DNA from: an uncultured Bacteroidales bacterium
GTDB taxonomy: Bacteria; Bacteroidota; Bacteroidia; Bacteroidales; JAFGXI01
Direction of reading: 5' to 3'
Length of the DNA stretch: 51,307 nt
Assembly: GCA_947311115.1 (NCBI GenBank)
Contig: CAMZKE010000093.1
Coordinates: 1-51,307, forward strand
How positions within the stretch are numbered: the first letter of the stretch is position 1; every line of letters starts with the position of its first letter. The notes beneath the pieces are model-generated. The model did not search any database and was not told the DNA's origin. It saw nothing but the letters and a program-made list of their open reading frames with translations. A program made the translations under genes and the position numbers. This document shows, one piece after another, positions 10,855 through 19,898 of this stretch.

Positions 10855-12096
10855 TTATTCTTCAAATTCTTCTTTAAAGATTTTAAGTAAATCTTCAATG
10901 GTCTCTACTTCTAAATCAGTTCTTTTTTCTAATTCTTCAGCAGATAATTCTAATACACTTTTAGCGGTATCGCAACCAATTGCTTTAAGTGCATCAATAA
11001 TCCAACTATCTATTTCATCAGCAAATTCATCAAGATTTACATCATCTTCTTCATCGTCTTTTATATTACGATAAGCTTCAATTTTGTAGCCTGTTAATTC
11101 GCCGGCAAGCTTAATATTTAAACCACCCTTACCTATTGCCATTGATACTTGGTCTGGTTCTAAATAAACATCTGCTTGTTTTGTTTCTTCTGTAATTTTT
11201 ATAGAAGAAACTTTGGCAGGACTTAATGCCCTTTGAATATATAGTTGTACGTTATTCGAATAATTAATAACGTCGATATTTTCATTTCTAAGTTCACGAA
11301 CTATTCCATGGATTCTAGAGCCCTTCATTCCTACGCAAGCACCCACAGGGTCTACTCTGTCATCGTAAGATTCTACAGCAACTTTGGCTCTTTCGCCTGG
11401 TACACGAACAATGTTTTTTATTGTAATTAAGCCATCAAAAATTTCGGGTACATCAAGTTCGAATAAACGCTCTAAAAACACTGGTGATGTTCTCGATAGT
11501 ATAATTAATGGGTTATTGTTTCTTAAATCAACTTTTGAAACAACTGCTCGTAAATTATCTCCTTTTCTAAAATAATCAGAAGGTATTTGTTCTGTTTTAG
11601 GTAAGATTAGCTCATTGTTATCATCATCAAGAATAAGAATTTCTTTTTTCCAAACTTGATAAACTTCTCCGCTAACAATATCACCAATTCTATCTTTATA
11701 TTTTGTGTAAACATTACCTTTTTCGAGGTCCATTATTTTAGCTGCTAAATTTTGGCGTAAGCTTAATATTGCTCTTCGTCCAAATGATGAAAACTTAACT
11801 TCGTCTGTAACTTCTTCACCAATTTCGTAATCTTCATCAATGGCTTTAGCATCAGTTTCTGTAATTTGTCGGTTTGGTTCTGTAATTTCATCATCAGCAA
11901 CAACTTCACGATTTCTCCAAATCTCAAAATCGCCTTTGTCGATATTGATAATTATATCGTAATTTTCGTCAGTTTCGTATTGCTTAATTAACACACTTCT
12001 AAATGCGTCTTCAAGAATACGCATCATAGTTTTTCTATCAATGTTTTTAAGTTCTTTAAACTCCGAAAATGTATCAAATAAATTTAACTCATTCAT
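10855..12096 (-). CDS. nusA: Transcription termination/antitermination factor NusA
   Basis: RNA polymerase-binding factor of 413 aa that modulates pausing, termination and rRNA antitermination. The N-terminal NusA domain (about 1-130) is followed by S1 (GDIVSGEVYQVWKKEILI), KH1 (VDPVGACVGMKGSRIHGIVREL) and KH2 (SMAIGKGGLNIKLAGELTG). A short acidic tail with one helical repeat-like segment (IGCDTAKSVLELSAEELEKRTDLE) ends the protein. It lies between rimP (7-bp gap) and infB, the order conserved across bacteria. Confidence 0.97.
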   Translation of the reverse strand: MNELNLFDTFSEFKELKNIDRKTMMRILEDAFRSVLIKQYETDENYDIIINIDKGDFEIWRNREVVADDEITEPNRQITETDAKAIDEDYEIGEEVTDEVKFSSFGRRAILSLRQNLAAKIMDLEKGNVYTKYKDRIGDIVSGEVYQVWKKEILILDDDNNELILPKTEQIPSDYFRKGDNLRAVVSKVDLRNNNPLIILSRTSPVFLERLFELDVPEIFDGLITIKNIVRVPGERAKVAVESYDDRVDPVGACVGMKGSRIHGIVRELRNENIDVINYSNNVQLYIQRALSPAKVSSIKITEETKQADVYLEPDQVSMAIGKGGLNIKLAGELTGYKIEAYRNIKDDEEDDVNLDEFADEIDSWIIDALKAIGCDTAKSVLELSAEELEKRTDLEVETIEDLLKIFKEEFEE

Positions 12097-12103
12097 TTTA
12101 TTG

Positions 12104-12568
12104 CTATTTAAAACTTATTACAACCTTTGTTGAAATTGTATCATCTAAGTTAATAGTATGGTTTACTTCAACTTTTTGTTTTCTCTTTTTGCCCTCAGGT
12201 TTTATCATCTTCTCTTCTATAAGTTCAATAATATTACCATCAAAGCTTTTTAATTCTCCTTTTATTTTATGTCCGTCTTTAAGTTGAGTTTCAACTTGTC
12301 TTCCAATATTTTTTTTATATTGTTGTGGCACTTTAAAAGCTTCGCTTAAACCGGGTGTTGAAACTTCTAACTCAAAATCTTCTACTTCTCTATCTAAGTT
12401 GTTTTCAATATTTCTACTTACTGTAATACAGTCTTTTATTGTAGTTCCTGTAATACTATCAATTAATATATTTATTTTATTAGATGTAGATATTTTAATG
12501 TCAACGATAAAAGTATTATCGTCAATCACCTCATTTACAAAAGATTCTATTTTGTTTAGTTCAACCAT
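12104..12568 (-). CDS. rimP: Ribosome maturation factor RimP
   Basis: Assists 30S assembly. At 154 aa it has normal length. The N-terminal alpha/beta domain carries the family signature around DCITVSRNIENNLD and FELEVSTPGLSEAFK, followed by a small SH3-like C-terminal barrel. It is the first gene of the operon with nusA and infB. The leader upstream contains a clear promoter (12618-12649) and a GC-rich hairpin close to the start codon. Confidence 0.95.
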   Translation of the reverse strand: MVELNKIESFVNEVIDDNTFIVDIKISTSNKINILIDSITGTTIKDCITVSRNIENNLDREVEDFELEVSTPGLSEAFKVPQQYKKNIGRQVETQLKDGHKIKGELKSFDGNIIELIEEKMIKPEGKKRKQKVEVNHTINLDDTISTKVVISFK

Positions 12569-12580
12569 AAATAATAAAAT

Positions 12581-12598
12581 AGGGGACTTATGCCCCCT
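12581..12598 (-). promoter_or_regulatory. Leader hairpin of the rimP-nusA-infB operon
   Basis: An inverted repeat of the form AGGGG/CCCCT at 12581-12598 lies in the 5' leader about 13 nt before the rimP start. In otherwise AT-rich DNA it is the only GC-rich stem here, so it may affect translation or transcript stability. No T-run follows it on the minus strand that would make it a standard terminator. Confidence 0.4.
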
Positions 12599-12617
12599 AA
12601 CCTCACTAATTCTTTTG

Positions 12618-12649
12618 CAAAAGTATATTTTTTAATTGAAAAATACAAA
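12618..12649 (-). promoter_or_regulatory. Promoter of rimP-nusA-infB (Bacteroidota consensus)
   Basis: On the minus strand, TTTG (complement of 12646-12649), 20 nt, then TACTTTTG (complement of 12618-12625). This matches the established Bacteroidota primary-sigma consensus TTTG-N19~20-TAnnTTTG. The leader to the rimP ATG would be roughly 40 nt. The same TACTTTTG box with N20 spacing recurs in the repeats of the glycan locus. Confidence 0.8.
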
Positions 12650-12719
12650 AAATACTCTTGTTATTTTATAACTGGCTTATTTTATATCTAGGTTTATGTT
12701 TATGATATGGTGAGTTTTT

Positions 12720-13056
12720 TAATCTGTTTGGGTTTAATTCCCCGTCCCTTGGGACGTATAAAAGAATAGTATTCCAAAACGATACCTCGTCCGCTTGCGG
12801 CGAGGAGATTCATTTAGCCATTTGGAGGGTATTAACCCGCATTATTCATAGAATTCAATAATATTACGTATAACTTATTTATAAACAATTTGTTATCGCA
12901 AAACTCAAATCACCAAAATTTGGGTGGTTATATTTTTCAATATACATTTTTCTTTTCCTTATACTTCGTTTCAAACCATTTGCAGCAGCATGGTTTATCG
13001 CCTCGTCTCAGAAAAAGAAAAAAGCATGAATAATGTAGGTTAACTCAAACAGATTA
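12720..13056. mobile_element. MITE-like palindromic element at left edge of glycan locus
   Basis: Non-coding element with several nested inverted repeats: outer ends at 12720-12736 and 13040-13056 (15 of 17 match); a second pair at 12832-12849 and 13026-13043 (16 of 18); a third, A/T-rich pair starting at 12942 and ending at 13027; and an inner stem AAACCAT/ATGGTTT (12973-12979, 12990-12996). Two GC-rich hairpins (12743-12756 and 12785-12805) lie in the left part. No open reading frame, so it is non-autonomous. A decayed copy in the same orientation lies at 41837-41946. The rest of 12569-13063 holds only the rimP promoter and leader. Confidence 0.6.
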
Positions 13057-13063
13057 CAAATAG

Positions 13064-14152
13064 CTACAATAAATCTATAAACTCCAAAATTCGTTCAGTT
13101 GCTTTTCCGTCCCAAAGTGGTGGAATTGTACCTTTTTTATATGTTCCGTTTTCTATAGCTGAAATCTCGGTTTTTATTTTATCTAAATCGAACTCAATTA
13201 GTTTATTTGTACCTATTGTTATGGTACTTGGGCGTTCGGTATTTGGGCGAAGTGTTAAACAAGGAACTTGCCTAAAAGTACTTTCTTCTTGTATGCCACC
13301 ACTATCGGTTAAAATAAAACTGCAATTGGCTATTAGTTTCTGGAAAGCAAAATAATCCATTGGTTCGCCAAGTATTAAGTTTTTTATTTTTTTAAATTCA
13401 TCGTAAAGCTCAAATTTCTTAAGATTATTAACTGTGCGTGGATGAATAGGGAAAACAATTTTGTAGTTAACTGATAAATGCTGAATTAGTGCAAGAAGTT
13501 TTTCTACTTCATTTTTTACATCAACTAATGCAGGACGATGAATTGTCATTAGCACAAATTTATTTTTTTGCAACTGCAATTCGTTCATTATTGGCGATGC
13601 TTGTATGTTTTTTTCAAAGGCTACCATTGTGTCAATCATGGTGTTGCCTACAAAAACAATTTCGCCATGTTTTTTTTCGGCTTGCAGATGGTCTATGCCC
13701 GATTGTTCGGTAACGAAATAATAATCGGTAATTTCGTCGGTTAAAATGCGGTTTATTTCTTCTGGCATTCCTCTGTCGAACGAACGCAGACCACTCTCTA
13801 AATGGGCAATTTTAATTCCCATTTTGTTTGCTGTAAGTGCTGCTGCAAAAGTTGAGTTTACATCGCCCGGTACAATTATTAAATCGGGGGTGAATTTATT
13901 GGTAATAATATCTTCTAATCGTAGCATTATTTCTGCCATTTGTGTGTTTGGCGATGCTTGCGGAATATTCATAAAATAATCGGGTGTTAAACCAAATTGC
14001 TGAAAAAATATATCAGACATTTTTGCATCGTAGTGCTGACCTGTATGTGCTATTTTGATCTCAATATTTTTACATTGCTCTGCTACTCGCTTAAACTGTG
14101 TAACTTTTATAAAGTTTGGTCGCGTTCCTATTATTATTAGTATTTTTTTCAT
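13064..14152 (-). CDS. wecB: UDP-N-acetylglucosamine 2-epimerase, non-hydrolysing
   Basis: Interconverts UDP-GlcNAc and UDP-ManNAc for surface polysaccharide. The 362-aa protein has the family start KILIIIGTRPNFIK, the HTGQHYD segment, PGDVNST, HLESGLRS, PEEINR and the C-terminal TDSGGIQEE and LRPNTERP motifs of the GT-B-like epimerases. No wecC (UDP-ManNAc dehydrogenase) is visible, so the product may be used as ManNAc rather than ManNAcA. A WecG/TagA-family transferase lies two genes upstream, consistent with a ManNAc-type acceptor step. A possible TATATTTG -7 box is at 14165-14172 on the minus strand. The stop lies only 7 bp from the MITE-like element. Confidence 0.93.
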   Translation of the reverse strand: MKKILIIIGTRPNFIKVTQFKRVAEQCKNIEIKIAHTGQHYDAKMSDIFFQQFGLTPDYFMNIPQASPNTQMAEIMLRLEDIITNKFTPDLIIVPGDVNSTFAAALTANKMGIKIAHLESGLRSFDRGMPEEINRILTDEITDYYFVTEQSGIDHLQAEKKHGEIVFVGNTMIDTMVAFEKNIQASPIMNELQLQKNKFVLMTIHRPALVDVKNEVEKLLALIQHLSVNYKIVFPIHPRTVNNLKKFELYDEFKKIKNLILGEPMDYFAFQKLIANCSFILTDSGGIQEESTFRQVPCLTLRPNTERPSTITIGTNKLIEFDLDKIKTEISAIENGTYKKGTIPPLWDGKATERILEFIDLL

Positions 14153-14180
14153 TGTATTTTTTTACAAATATATTTATTTT

Positions 14181-14254
14181 AACCACAAATTTTCACTTAT
14201 TTTCTCAAATTGTTTTTTCTCCCGCAGATACCGCAGATATACGCAGAGTTTTAA
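14181..14254. repeat. Dispersed intergenic repeat, family 3, copy 1 (partial)
   Basis: Begins AACCACAAAT and shares the CACTTATTTTCTCAAATTG core and the CTCCCGCAGATA and ATACGCAGAGTTTTA blocks with copies at 15555 and 16910. It lacks their right-hand 40 bp or so. It lies between wecB and the broken ATPase gene. Confidence 0.75.
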
Positions 14255-14307
14255 ACAAACATAATTTCTAATATCAATTATATTTACAAGCTAAATTAAT
14301 CATAAAA

Positions 14308-15425
14308 TTATATTATGAACTCAACAAAATTTTCTTTATTTATTACTATAAATTCACAATTAGGATAGGCATTGCTGAATGTTTTTGACAAATATGCTTT
14401 TGCATTATTATTCCATTTTATTTCGTAGGCAAAAATCTTACCGTCTCGTTCTTCTATGTAATCTATTTCTTGTTGAGCGTGTGTTCGCCAAAAATATTTA
14501 TTTGCCAAAATATTATTATAATGTGTGTGCTTTATTCTTTCGGTTATAATAAAGTTTTCCCATAATGCTCCAATATCTTGTCGTAAACCCGGCTGATTAA
14601 AATTCGCAATAAGTGCATTTCTTATACCATTATCATAGAAATATATTTTGTGCGATTTTTTTAATTCTTTTCTTAAATTACGACTAAAAGAGCTTAATCG
14701 ATAGATAACAAAACTTTTTTCTAAGAGTTGAATGTATTTTTCAATGGTTTGATTATCAAGGCCTATTGTTTTGCCTAATTTGTTATACGAGACCTGATTA
14801 CCTAATTGTAATGCTAATACCTGTAAAAGTTTTACTAACTTATCGGGTTTTTTAATGTTTTGCCACATTAAAATATCTTTATATAAATAACTTTCGGAAA
14901 GTTGCTTTAAGATTTCTTTTTCAGAACCCGGATTATTTACTACATCGGGATAGTATCCATATATTAAACGATGATTTAACAATCGTTTTTCTTGTAACAA
15001 CCCAATATTATTTGCCATTTCTGCAAAAGATAAGGGAAATAACATATATTCCCATTTTCTGCCTGTTAATGGCTCGTTGAGTTTATTGCTTAAATCGAAT
15101 GATGATGAACCTGTGGCAATTAATTGTTTGTCTTGTAATTGGTCGGTTATTAACTTAAATTTTAATCCTACATCTGTTATTCGTTGTGCTTCGTCAACTA
15201 CTATTATTTTGTATTTATTAAACAAAACTTTAAATTGTGTTGATGATGCTTGATTAAACATTTCTCTAACATCTTGCTCGTCGGCATCTAACCACAACAC
15301 ATCACTTGATGTAAAAAGCTTTTTTAATAATGTTGTTTACCTGTTTGACGAGCTCCAACTATTATTATAGCCTTGTTTTTATTAAGTTTTTCTTTTATGT
15401 TGTTTTCTAATAATCTATCTATCAT
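14308..15425 (-). pseudogene. DUF4143-type AAA ATPase, frameshifted in the P-loop
   Basis: The ORF 14308-15300 encodes 330 aa with a Walker B (KIIVVDEAQR), an ATPase body and a C-terminal DUF4143 nuclease-like part (FWRTHAQQEIDYIEERDGKIFAYEIKW). Its natural start is an ATG at 15423-15425, which reads MIDRLLENN...AIIIVGARQTGK and then runs into a stop. Adding one base in the AAA run at 15336-15338 restores GARQTGKTTLLKKLFTSSDV in frame with the rest. The gene therefore has a one-base deletion at the Walker A lysine/threonine. It is either a pseudogene or a homopolymer sequencing error. Such ATPases are common orphan genes in Bacteroidota; their role is poorly known. Repeats flank it on both sides. 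Confidence 0.85.
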
Positions 15426-15554
15426 CTGTTAAATATTAGAGTATAATCGCAAATTTATTAATAATTTTGCGAATTAACACACATTATTAATTGAATATTT
15501 TTATGCCCACAGATGATTTCTCAGATAGACACAGATTGGTTTTGTATTATGTTT

Positions 15555-15673
15555 AACCACAGATTTACACTTATTTTCTCAAATTGTTTTTTTCTCCCGC
15601 TGATAATGCAAATATACGCAGAGTTTTATACCAAGCTAATTACTAATTGCACATTACACATTATTAATTGTAT
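15555..15673. repeat. Dispersed repeat family 3, copy 2; left direct repeat of wecG
   Basis: A 119-bp unit starting AACCACAGAT that aligns without gaps to 16910-17028, with about four mismatches by eye. It fills most of the 348-bp gap between the ATPase pseudogene and the WecG-family gene. The rest of that gap is AT-rich and shows no gene. Confidence 0.85.
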
Positions 15674-15773
15674 TTTACACATTGCTAATTGAATATTGTT
15701 TTTCTGTTAACCGATTACGCAACTTGTTTCGGTATATTGGAAAATTAAAATAGATTTTTGCTAAGAGGTGTTA

Positions 15774-16502
15774 TTATAAATTTACTTTTTTTGTTAATTT
15801 ATATCTGTATAATCTAAATATATATATTATTAAACCTAACTGCGATTTAAAACGCTTAGGTTCTTTAAATAATCTATACAACCATTCTATACCATTATTA
15901 ACAAAAAAATCAGGTGCACGCTTTAGTTTACCCGCTAAAATATCTAAACGACCACCAGAGCCAATAAATATTATCTCAGGGAATTTTTTATTTAATTCAG
16001 CACTCAATATTTCTTGTTTTGGTGAACCTAAAGAAATCATTACCATTTGTGGTTTTGTTTCTTCTATTTTTTTTTCTATTTCTATTTTATCTTTAAAAAA
16101 ACCATTATTTCTACCAACAATATTAATATTAGGGTATTTAACTTTAACTTTTTCTACTGCTAATTTATTATTCTCTTCGGTTGTTCCGAAAAAGAACATT
16201 CTTAAATTATGTTTGTTTGCAATATCTAATGACAAACCGGGTAAATCTAATTTAATTACCTTTTGTTTATGTAAAACTTTAAATGCAATTAAAGCACCTG
16301 CTCCATCAGGTGTTTGAATTAACGATTTGTCAATTATCTCTTTAACTTCATTGCTATCATTGTATTTAAGTATTTTAAGGGCATTTATAGCAGCAGTATA
16401 ACCTCCTTGTTTTTTGTTTATTTTATCTAAAATAAAATCTTCTACTTCTTTTGCAGAAGTAACATTATAACATGGGCAATTTATTAATTTGTATTGTTTC
16501 AT
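15774..16502 (-). CDS. WecG/TagA/CpsF family glycosyltransferase
   Basis: Membrane-associated GT26 enzyme of 242 aa, a family that usually adds ManNAc or ManNAcA to a lipid-linked GlcNAc as the second step of a repeat unit. Visible signatures: AAINALKILK near the N-terminus, the nucleotide-sugar motif TPDGAG, FFGTTEENN, ISLGSPKQE and the C-terminal basic/aromatic patch NNGIEWLYRLFKEPKRF. It fits functionally with wecB downstream. It is a single-gene unit between two near-identical 119-bp direct repeats. I cannot tell the donor sugar, so I give no symbol. Confidence 0.9.
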   Translation of the reverse strand: MKQYKLINCPCYNVTSAKEVEDFILDKINKKQGGYTAAINALKILKYNDSNEVKEIIDKSLIQTPDGAGALIAFKVLHKQKVIKLDLPGLSLDIANKHNLRMFFFGTTEENNKLAVEKVKVKYPNINIVGRNNGFFKDKIEIEKKIEETKPQMVMISLGSPKQEILSAELNKKFPEIIFIGSGGRLDILAGKLKRAPDFFVNNGIEWLYRLFKEPKRFKSQLGLIIYIFRLYRYKLTKKVNL

Positions 16503-16818
16503 TATTTTTTAAATTTATCAGTTTATATAATCTAAAAGCTCTGTTTTAGATTAACTTCGTTGAGGGCTTCGCCGTTTAAAAGGATATATTTTTATTTTAT
16601 TTACTTTTATTGGGTTCATTTATAAATTATTTATTTGCCGGTTATATGTTATTGACGAGAATTCAAAATATTATTATTTTTCGTCATTAGTTTCCATCTT
16701 GTGCAATATATTTTTTATATAAGATATTGTCATTTTTTAGTTTAACATTCTTTTCCAAAAATAATAATTAAAAATGTATTGTACACTTATTTTTATGATT
16801 AACTATATTTTAATTTTT

Positions 16819-16892
16819 AACCACAGATTTACACTTATTTTCACAAATTCTTATTATTTTACATTTGTGTTAATTTGAGTAATTTGTGGTTA
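16819..16892. repeat. Palindromic repeat, family 3 hairpin form
   Basis: The left end AACCACAGAT and the right end AATTTGTGGTT are inverted, so the whole unit can fold into a hairpin. It joins the left arm of family 3 to the right arm seen alone at 28045-28105 and 38190-38222. The gap 16503-17032 (530 bp) otherwise shows no gene. Confidence 0.7.
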
Positions 16893-16909
16893 GTTTATTT
16901 AGATTATTT

Positions 16910-17028
16910 AACCACAAATTTACACTTATTTTCTCAAATTGTTTTTTTCTCCCGCAGATACTGCAAATATACGCAGAGTTTTATACCAAGCTAATTACTA
17001 ATTGTACATTACACATTATTAATTGTAT
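16910..17028. repeat. Dispersed repeat family 3, copy 3; right direct repeat of wecG
   Basis: Same orientation and same 119-bp length as 15555-15673, with about four substitutions and no gaps. Together the pair flanks the single wecG-like gene as direct repeats. Confidence 0.85.
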
Positions 17029-17032
17029 ATTG

Positions 17033-17461
17033 CTAGTTCTTTACAAACTGCCCATACGCACCAATAGTTTTGTCTTTACGGATAAGTTTGGCGGGATTTC
17101 CGGCAACTATTGAGAAGTCTTCTACGTTTTTGGTTACTACCGAGCCTGCTCCTATTATTACATTATTGCCAATTGTTAGCCCGGGCATAATAATAGAGCC
17201 TGTTCCTATAAATACATTATTGCCAATTTTTGTATCTACAAAAGTTCCATTGCCCATTACGTAATTGTGTGTAAGAATAACCACACCTCCTGTTATTACG
17301 GTTTTTTCGCCAACATATATACCTTTAGGGTTGGTTTTGTCTAATTGTGCTTTAAGCGATATTAAAGCCGATGGATGAATATGCATACCATACACTTTAG
17401 TATAAACAAAATGTTTTAAGAATATGATTATTCTACGGATTAGGGTTCTTAGTTTTGACAT
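17033..17461 (-). CDS. Hexapeptide-repeat acyltransferase
   Basis: Left-handed beta-helix O-acetyltransferase of 142 aa, likely decorating a glycan sugar. Hexapeptide turns are clear (YVGEKT, IGNNVFIGTGSIIMPGLTIGNNVIIGAGSVVTKNV), followed by the usual C-terminal IVAGNPAKLIRK. It is short for a full maltose/galactoside acetyltransferase and begins with a basic amphipathic stretch. It lies 6 bp downstream of the GT2 gene and is the last gene of the wzy-GT2-acyltransferase run. The acceptor is unknown. Confidence 0.88.
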   Translation of the reverse strand: MSKLRTLIRRIIIFLKHFVYTKVYGMHIHPSALISLKAQLDKTNPKGIYVGEKTVITGGVVILTHNYVMGNGTFVDTKIGNNVFIGTGSIIMPGLTIGNNVIIGAGSVVTKNVEDFSIVAGNPAKLIRKDKTIGAYGQFVKN

Positions 17462-17467
17462 GATATA

Positions 17468-18340
17468 TTATTTTAAATACCTTTTATTAAATTCATTTTT
17501 GTTAAACAATTTCATATAATCAAATTTGTTCATTGATTTTGATATTTCTTTATTAAGGATGTTTTTTTCTCCTTTAATTAATGCTGATAAATAGCCGGAA
17601 AAATAGGCAATAGTATTTAATATATATGGGTAAGTTCTCATTTTAAAAATAGAACGCATTAGAGAAAGACCAAAAGAAGCTCTACGTTGACGTGCAGCAT
17701 ATCCATTATTAAAATTCAGTTTTAAAGGTTTATAAGCTTTACTTGTTGGTCTATGATGAATAACTTGTAATTCTATTGAATAAACATTCCATTTATAATA
17801 ACGAGCTTTAAACTCGTCTATACCATCCCAGTGCAATACAGGCATAAAGCCTTCAATTTCATCGAAGCAAGTTTTTCTAATACTTTTTAATGCTCCTCTA
17901 ACATGATACATTGCCGCTTTTTCTCTAACTAAAGCATTATTTTTTTCAATATAACAAACGCCTCCGCAAATACCTAATTTAGGGTTGTTCTTAAATTCTT
18001 TTGCGATTTCTTCAAAATAGGTTGTTGGTAGTGTTAAATCTGCATCTAATTTAGTAATAAAGTCGTAATCTTTGAACTGTATATGCTTATATCCGTCATT
18101 AAAAGCACGAACTACTTTACCTCCGCCGTAGCGTTGTTCTTGTTTTGTTTCACGTTTAATTAATTTTATCCACGGATATTTTTTAATATACTTTTCAATT
18201 ATCTCAATCATATTATCGGTAGAACCATCGTCTACAATAATCCATTCTTGTGGTAACAAAGTTTGAGCAACAACACTTTTTATAGTATTTTCAATATATT
18301 TACTTTCGTTTTTTGCGGGTGTTATTATTATGTGTTTCAT
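17468..18340 (-). CDS. Family 2 glycosyltransferase
   Basis: GT-A inverting glycosyltransferase of 290 aa. The nucleotide-binding start (ITPAKNESKYIENTIKSV) leads to DDGS (37-40) and the metal-binding DAD (99-101). A C-terminal region rich in basic and aromatic residues follows, without a clear transmembrane pair. It should add one sugar of the repeat unit at the inner membrane. It lies 6 bp from both neighbours and so is probably co-transcribed with the polymerase gene. Confidence 0.9.
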   Translation of the reverse strand: MKHIIITPAKNESKYIENTIKSVVAQTLLPQEWIIVDDGSTDNMIEIIEKYIKKYPWIKLIKRETKQEQRYGGGKVVRAFNDGYKHIQFKDYDFITKLDADLTLPTTYFEEIAKEFKNNPKLGICGGVCYIEKNNALVREKAAMYHVRGALKSIRKTCFDEIEGFMPVLHWDGIDEFKARYYKWNVYSIELQVIHHRPTSKAYKPLKLNFNNGYAARQRRASFGLSLMRSIFKMRTYPYILNTIAYFSGYLSALIKGEKNILNKEISKSMNKFDYMKLFNKNEFNKRYLK

Positions 18341-18346
18341 TGGGTT

Positions 18347-19750
18347 TTATTTTTGTCTTTTTATTACAAAGTTATTATAATGCGTTCCTTTATCTAATTT
18401 TAAATGTTGGTTTTTTATATATAGAATATTAATTAATAAAATTGTTATACCAAACAACTCGTTAATTCCACCATAATTAAAGATAACATTTGAAATTTGA
18501 GAGAGAAATAAGCCTAATAAAATAGTTATAAGAATATATTTTTCGTCAGGGAAAAATGTAATTTTCTTTAATCTGCTTATTAAAAAATTATAAAAAATCA
18601 GGAAGAATCCTAATCCAAAAAATCCAGAGTATAATAAAAGTTCTACAATATAGCTTTCCGCTACACCTGTTCTCTTGTCAAAATCTTCATGGTCTTCATT
18701 TTTATTAAGTTTATACCCGTAACCAAAATAAGGCTTTTCTATAAAAAGTTTAAAATATTTCTCCCACATATATATTCTATACTTGAAACTATTTGGTACA
18801 AAATCTAAATTTCCATAATTTTCTATAACCGTTGATTCTACTGTTTGTCCCTGAATTCTAGCATCTAAAGTTTCTGTTAACTGATTTCTTATATTAGGAA
18901 TTAATAAAATCAGGGATGATAAAATTAATATGTAGAATCCAATTTTTAATATTTTAGTGGGGTTAACCTTGCTTTTCCATAACCAATAAAAGAACATAAA
19001 CAAAAACGTAAATATTGAAGAAAAAGAGGCTGTGAAAAGTAAAAAGATTAATAGTATTACAAAAGAATAAATATATTTATTCTCTTTAAGTTTAAAAAAT
19101 AAATACAACGAAAAAATTGCAGATATTGCAAATAAAATACCAGCTCCATTAGTTCCACCAACTGTTGCTTGCATTCTAAGTGCATTACCTTTTAATGTTG
19201 ATACAAATGGCCATGTGTCTTCAATAAATTGATAAAAAAAAGGTGCTTTTAACAATCGCAAAACCCCAATACTTCCAGAAATAAACATACTCCATACATA
19301 AGAAGAGGCAATCGTTATAAAAAGATTCTTTTCAGAAATGTTTGATGTCAAGTATATAAAATAAAAAATTCTAAATATCATCCATATTTTTAATGGTAAA
19401 ATTTCTCTAGCAATACTAAATCTTGCTATATCTTCACTAAAATCAATAAGATTAGCAAATAAAGGTATTATAAAAACAGTTATATAAAAAAAGAAAAAAA
19501 CTTTATCGCCCCATGTAATGGTAATAAATTGTTTTTTTTTTGTTAAAAAGGAAATAAAAATGACTAAAAAAAATGTAAAAAGAATTATTAATTCGTGTGG
19601 CAAACGACCAAACATTGAATACTTTTCGTTTAGCATACCTCCTATTATATAAGAGAATATTAGAAGTGGAATTATTTTGTGATTACTTCTTTTTGTAAAA
19701 AGAATCATTAAAATATACCCAAATATTAATATAAAAAGCAAAAGTATCAT
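18347..19750 (-). CDS. O-antigen polymerase/ligase-like membrane protein (Wzy)
   Basis: Inner-membrane protein of 467 aa with about ten or more hydrophobic helices. The large periplasmic loop (about 290-365, LTETLDARIQGQTVES...YMWEKYFKLFIEKPYFGYG) and the following VAESYIVELLLYSGFFGLG fit the O-antigen polymerase/ligase family. Given the Wzx flippase in the same locus, polymerase is the more likely role, but a WaaL-type ligase cannot be excluded from sequence alone. It is the first gene of a tight three-gene run, with 148 bp of gene-free DNA separating it from rfbD. Confidence 0.8.
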   Translation of the reverse strand: MILLLFILIFGYILMILFTKRSNHKIIPLLIFSYIIGGMLNEKYSMFGRLPHELIILFTFFLVIFISFLTKKKQFITITWGDKVFFFFYITVFIIPLFANLIDFSEDIARFSIAREILPLKIWMIFRIFYFIYLTSNISEKNLFITIASSYVWSMFISGSIGVLRLLKAPFFYQFIEDTWPFVSTLKGNALRMQATVGGTNGAGILFAISAIFSLYLFFKLKENKYIYSFVILLIFLLFTASFSSIFTFLFMFFYWLWKSKVNPTKILKIGFYILILSSLILLIPNIRNQLTETLDARIQGQTVESTVIENYGNLDFVPNSFKYRIYMWEKYFKLFIEKPYFGYGYKLNKNEDHEDFDKRTGVAESYIVELLLYSGFFGLGFFLIFYNFLISRLKKITFFPDEKYILITILLGLFLSQISNVIFNYGGINELFGITILLINILYIKNQHLKLDKGTHYNNFVIKRQK

Positions 19751-19898
19751 ATTCTGGTTTTAAATATTTGATTTAAATTAGTTTCAATCTTTTTTAAATA
19801 CATTTTTTTTAGAACTCATTATTAATTTTTTTAAATTGTAAAATCCATTATTGCTTATACCATTTAATATTGTATATGTTTTTTAAAATTTGTTTCAT

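Noticed and set aside
12738-12805. GC-rich hairpins as terminators of rimP or wecB
   Set aside because: They lie upstream of rimP and beyond the MITE-like inverted repeats from wecB, and neither is followed by a T-run; they are better read as part of the repeat element.
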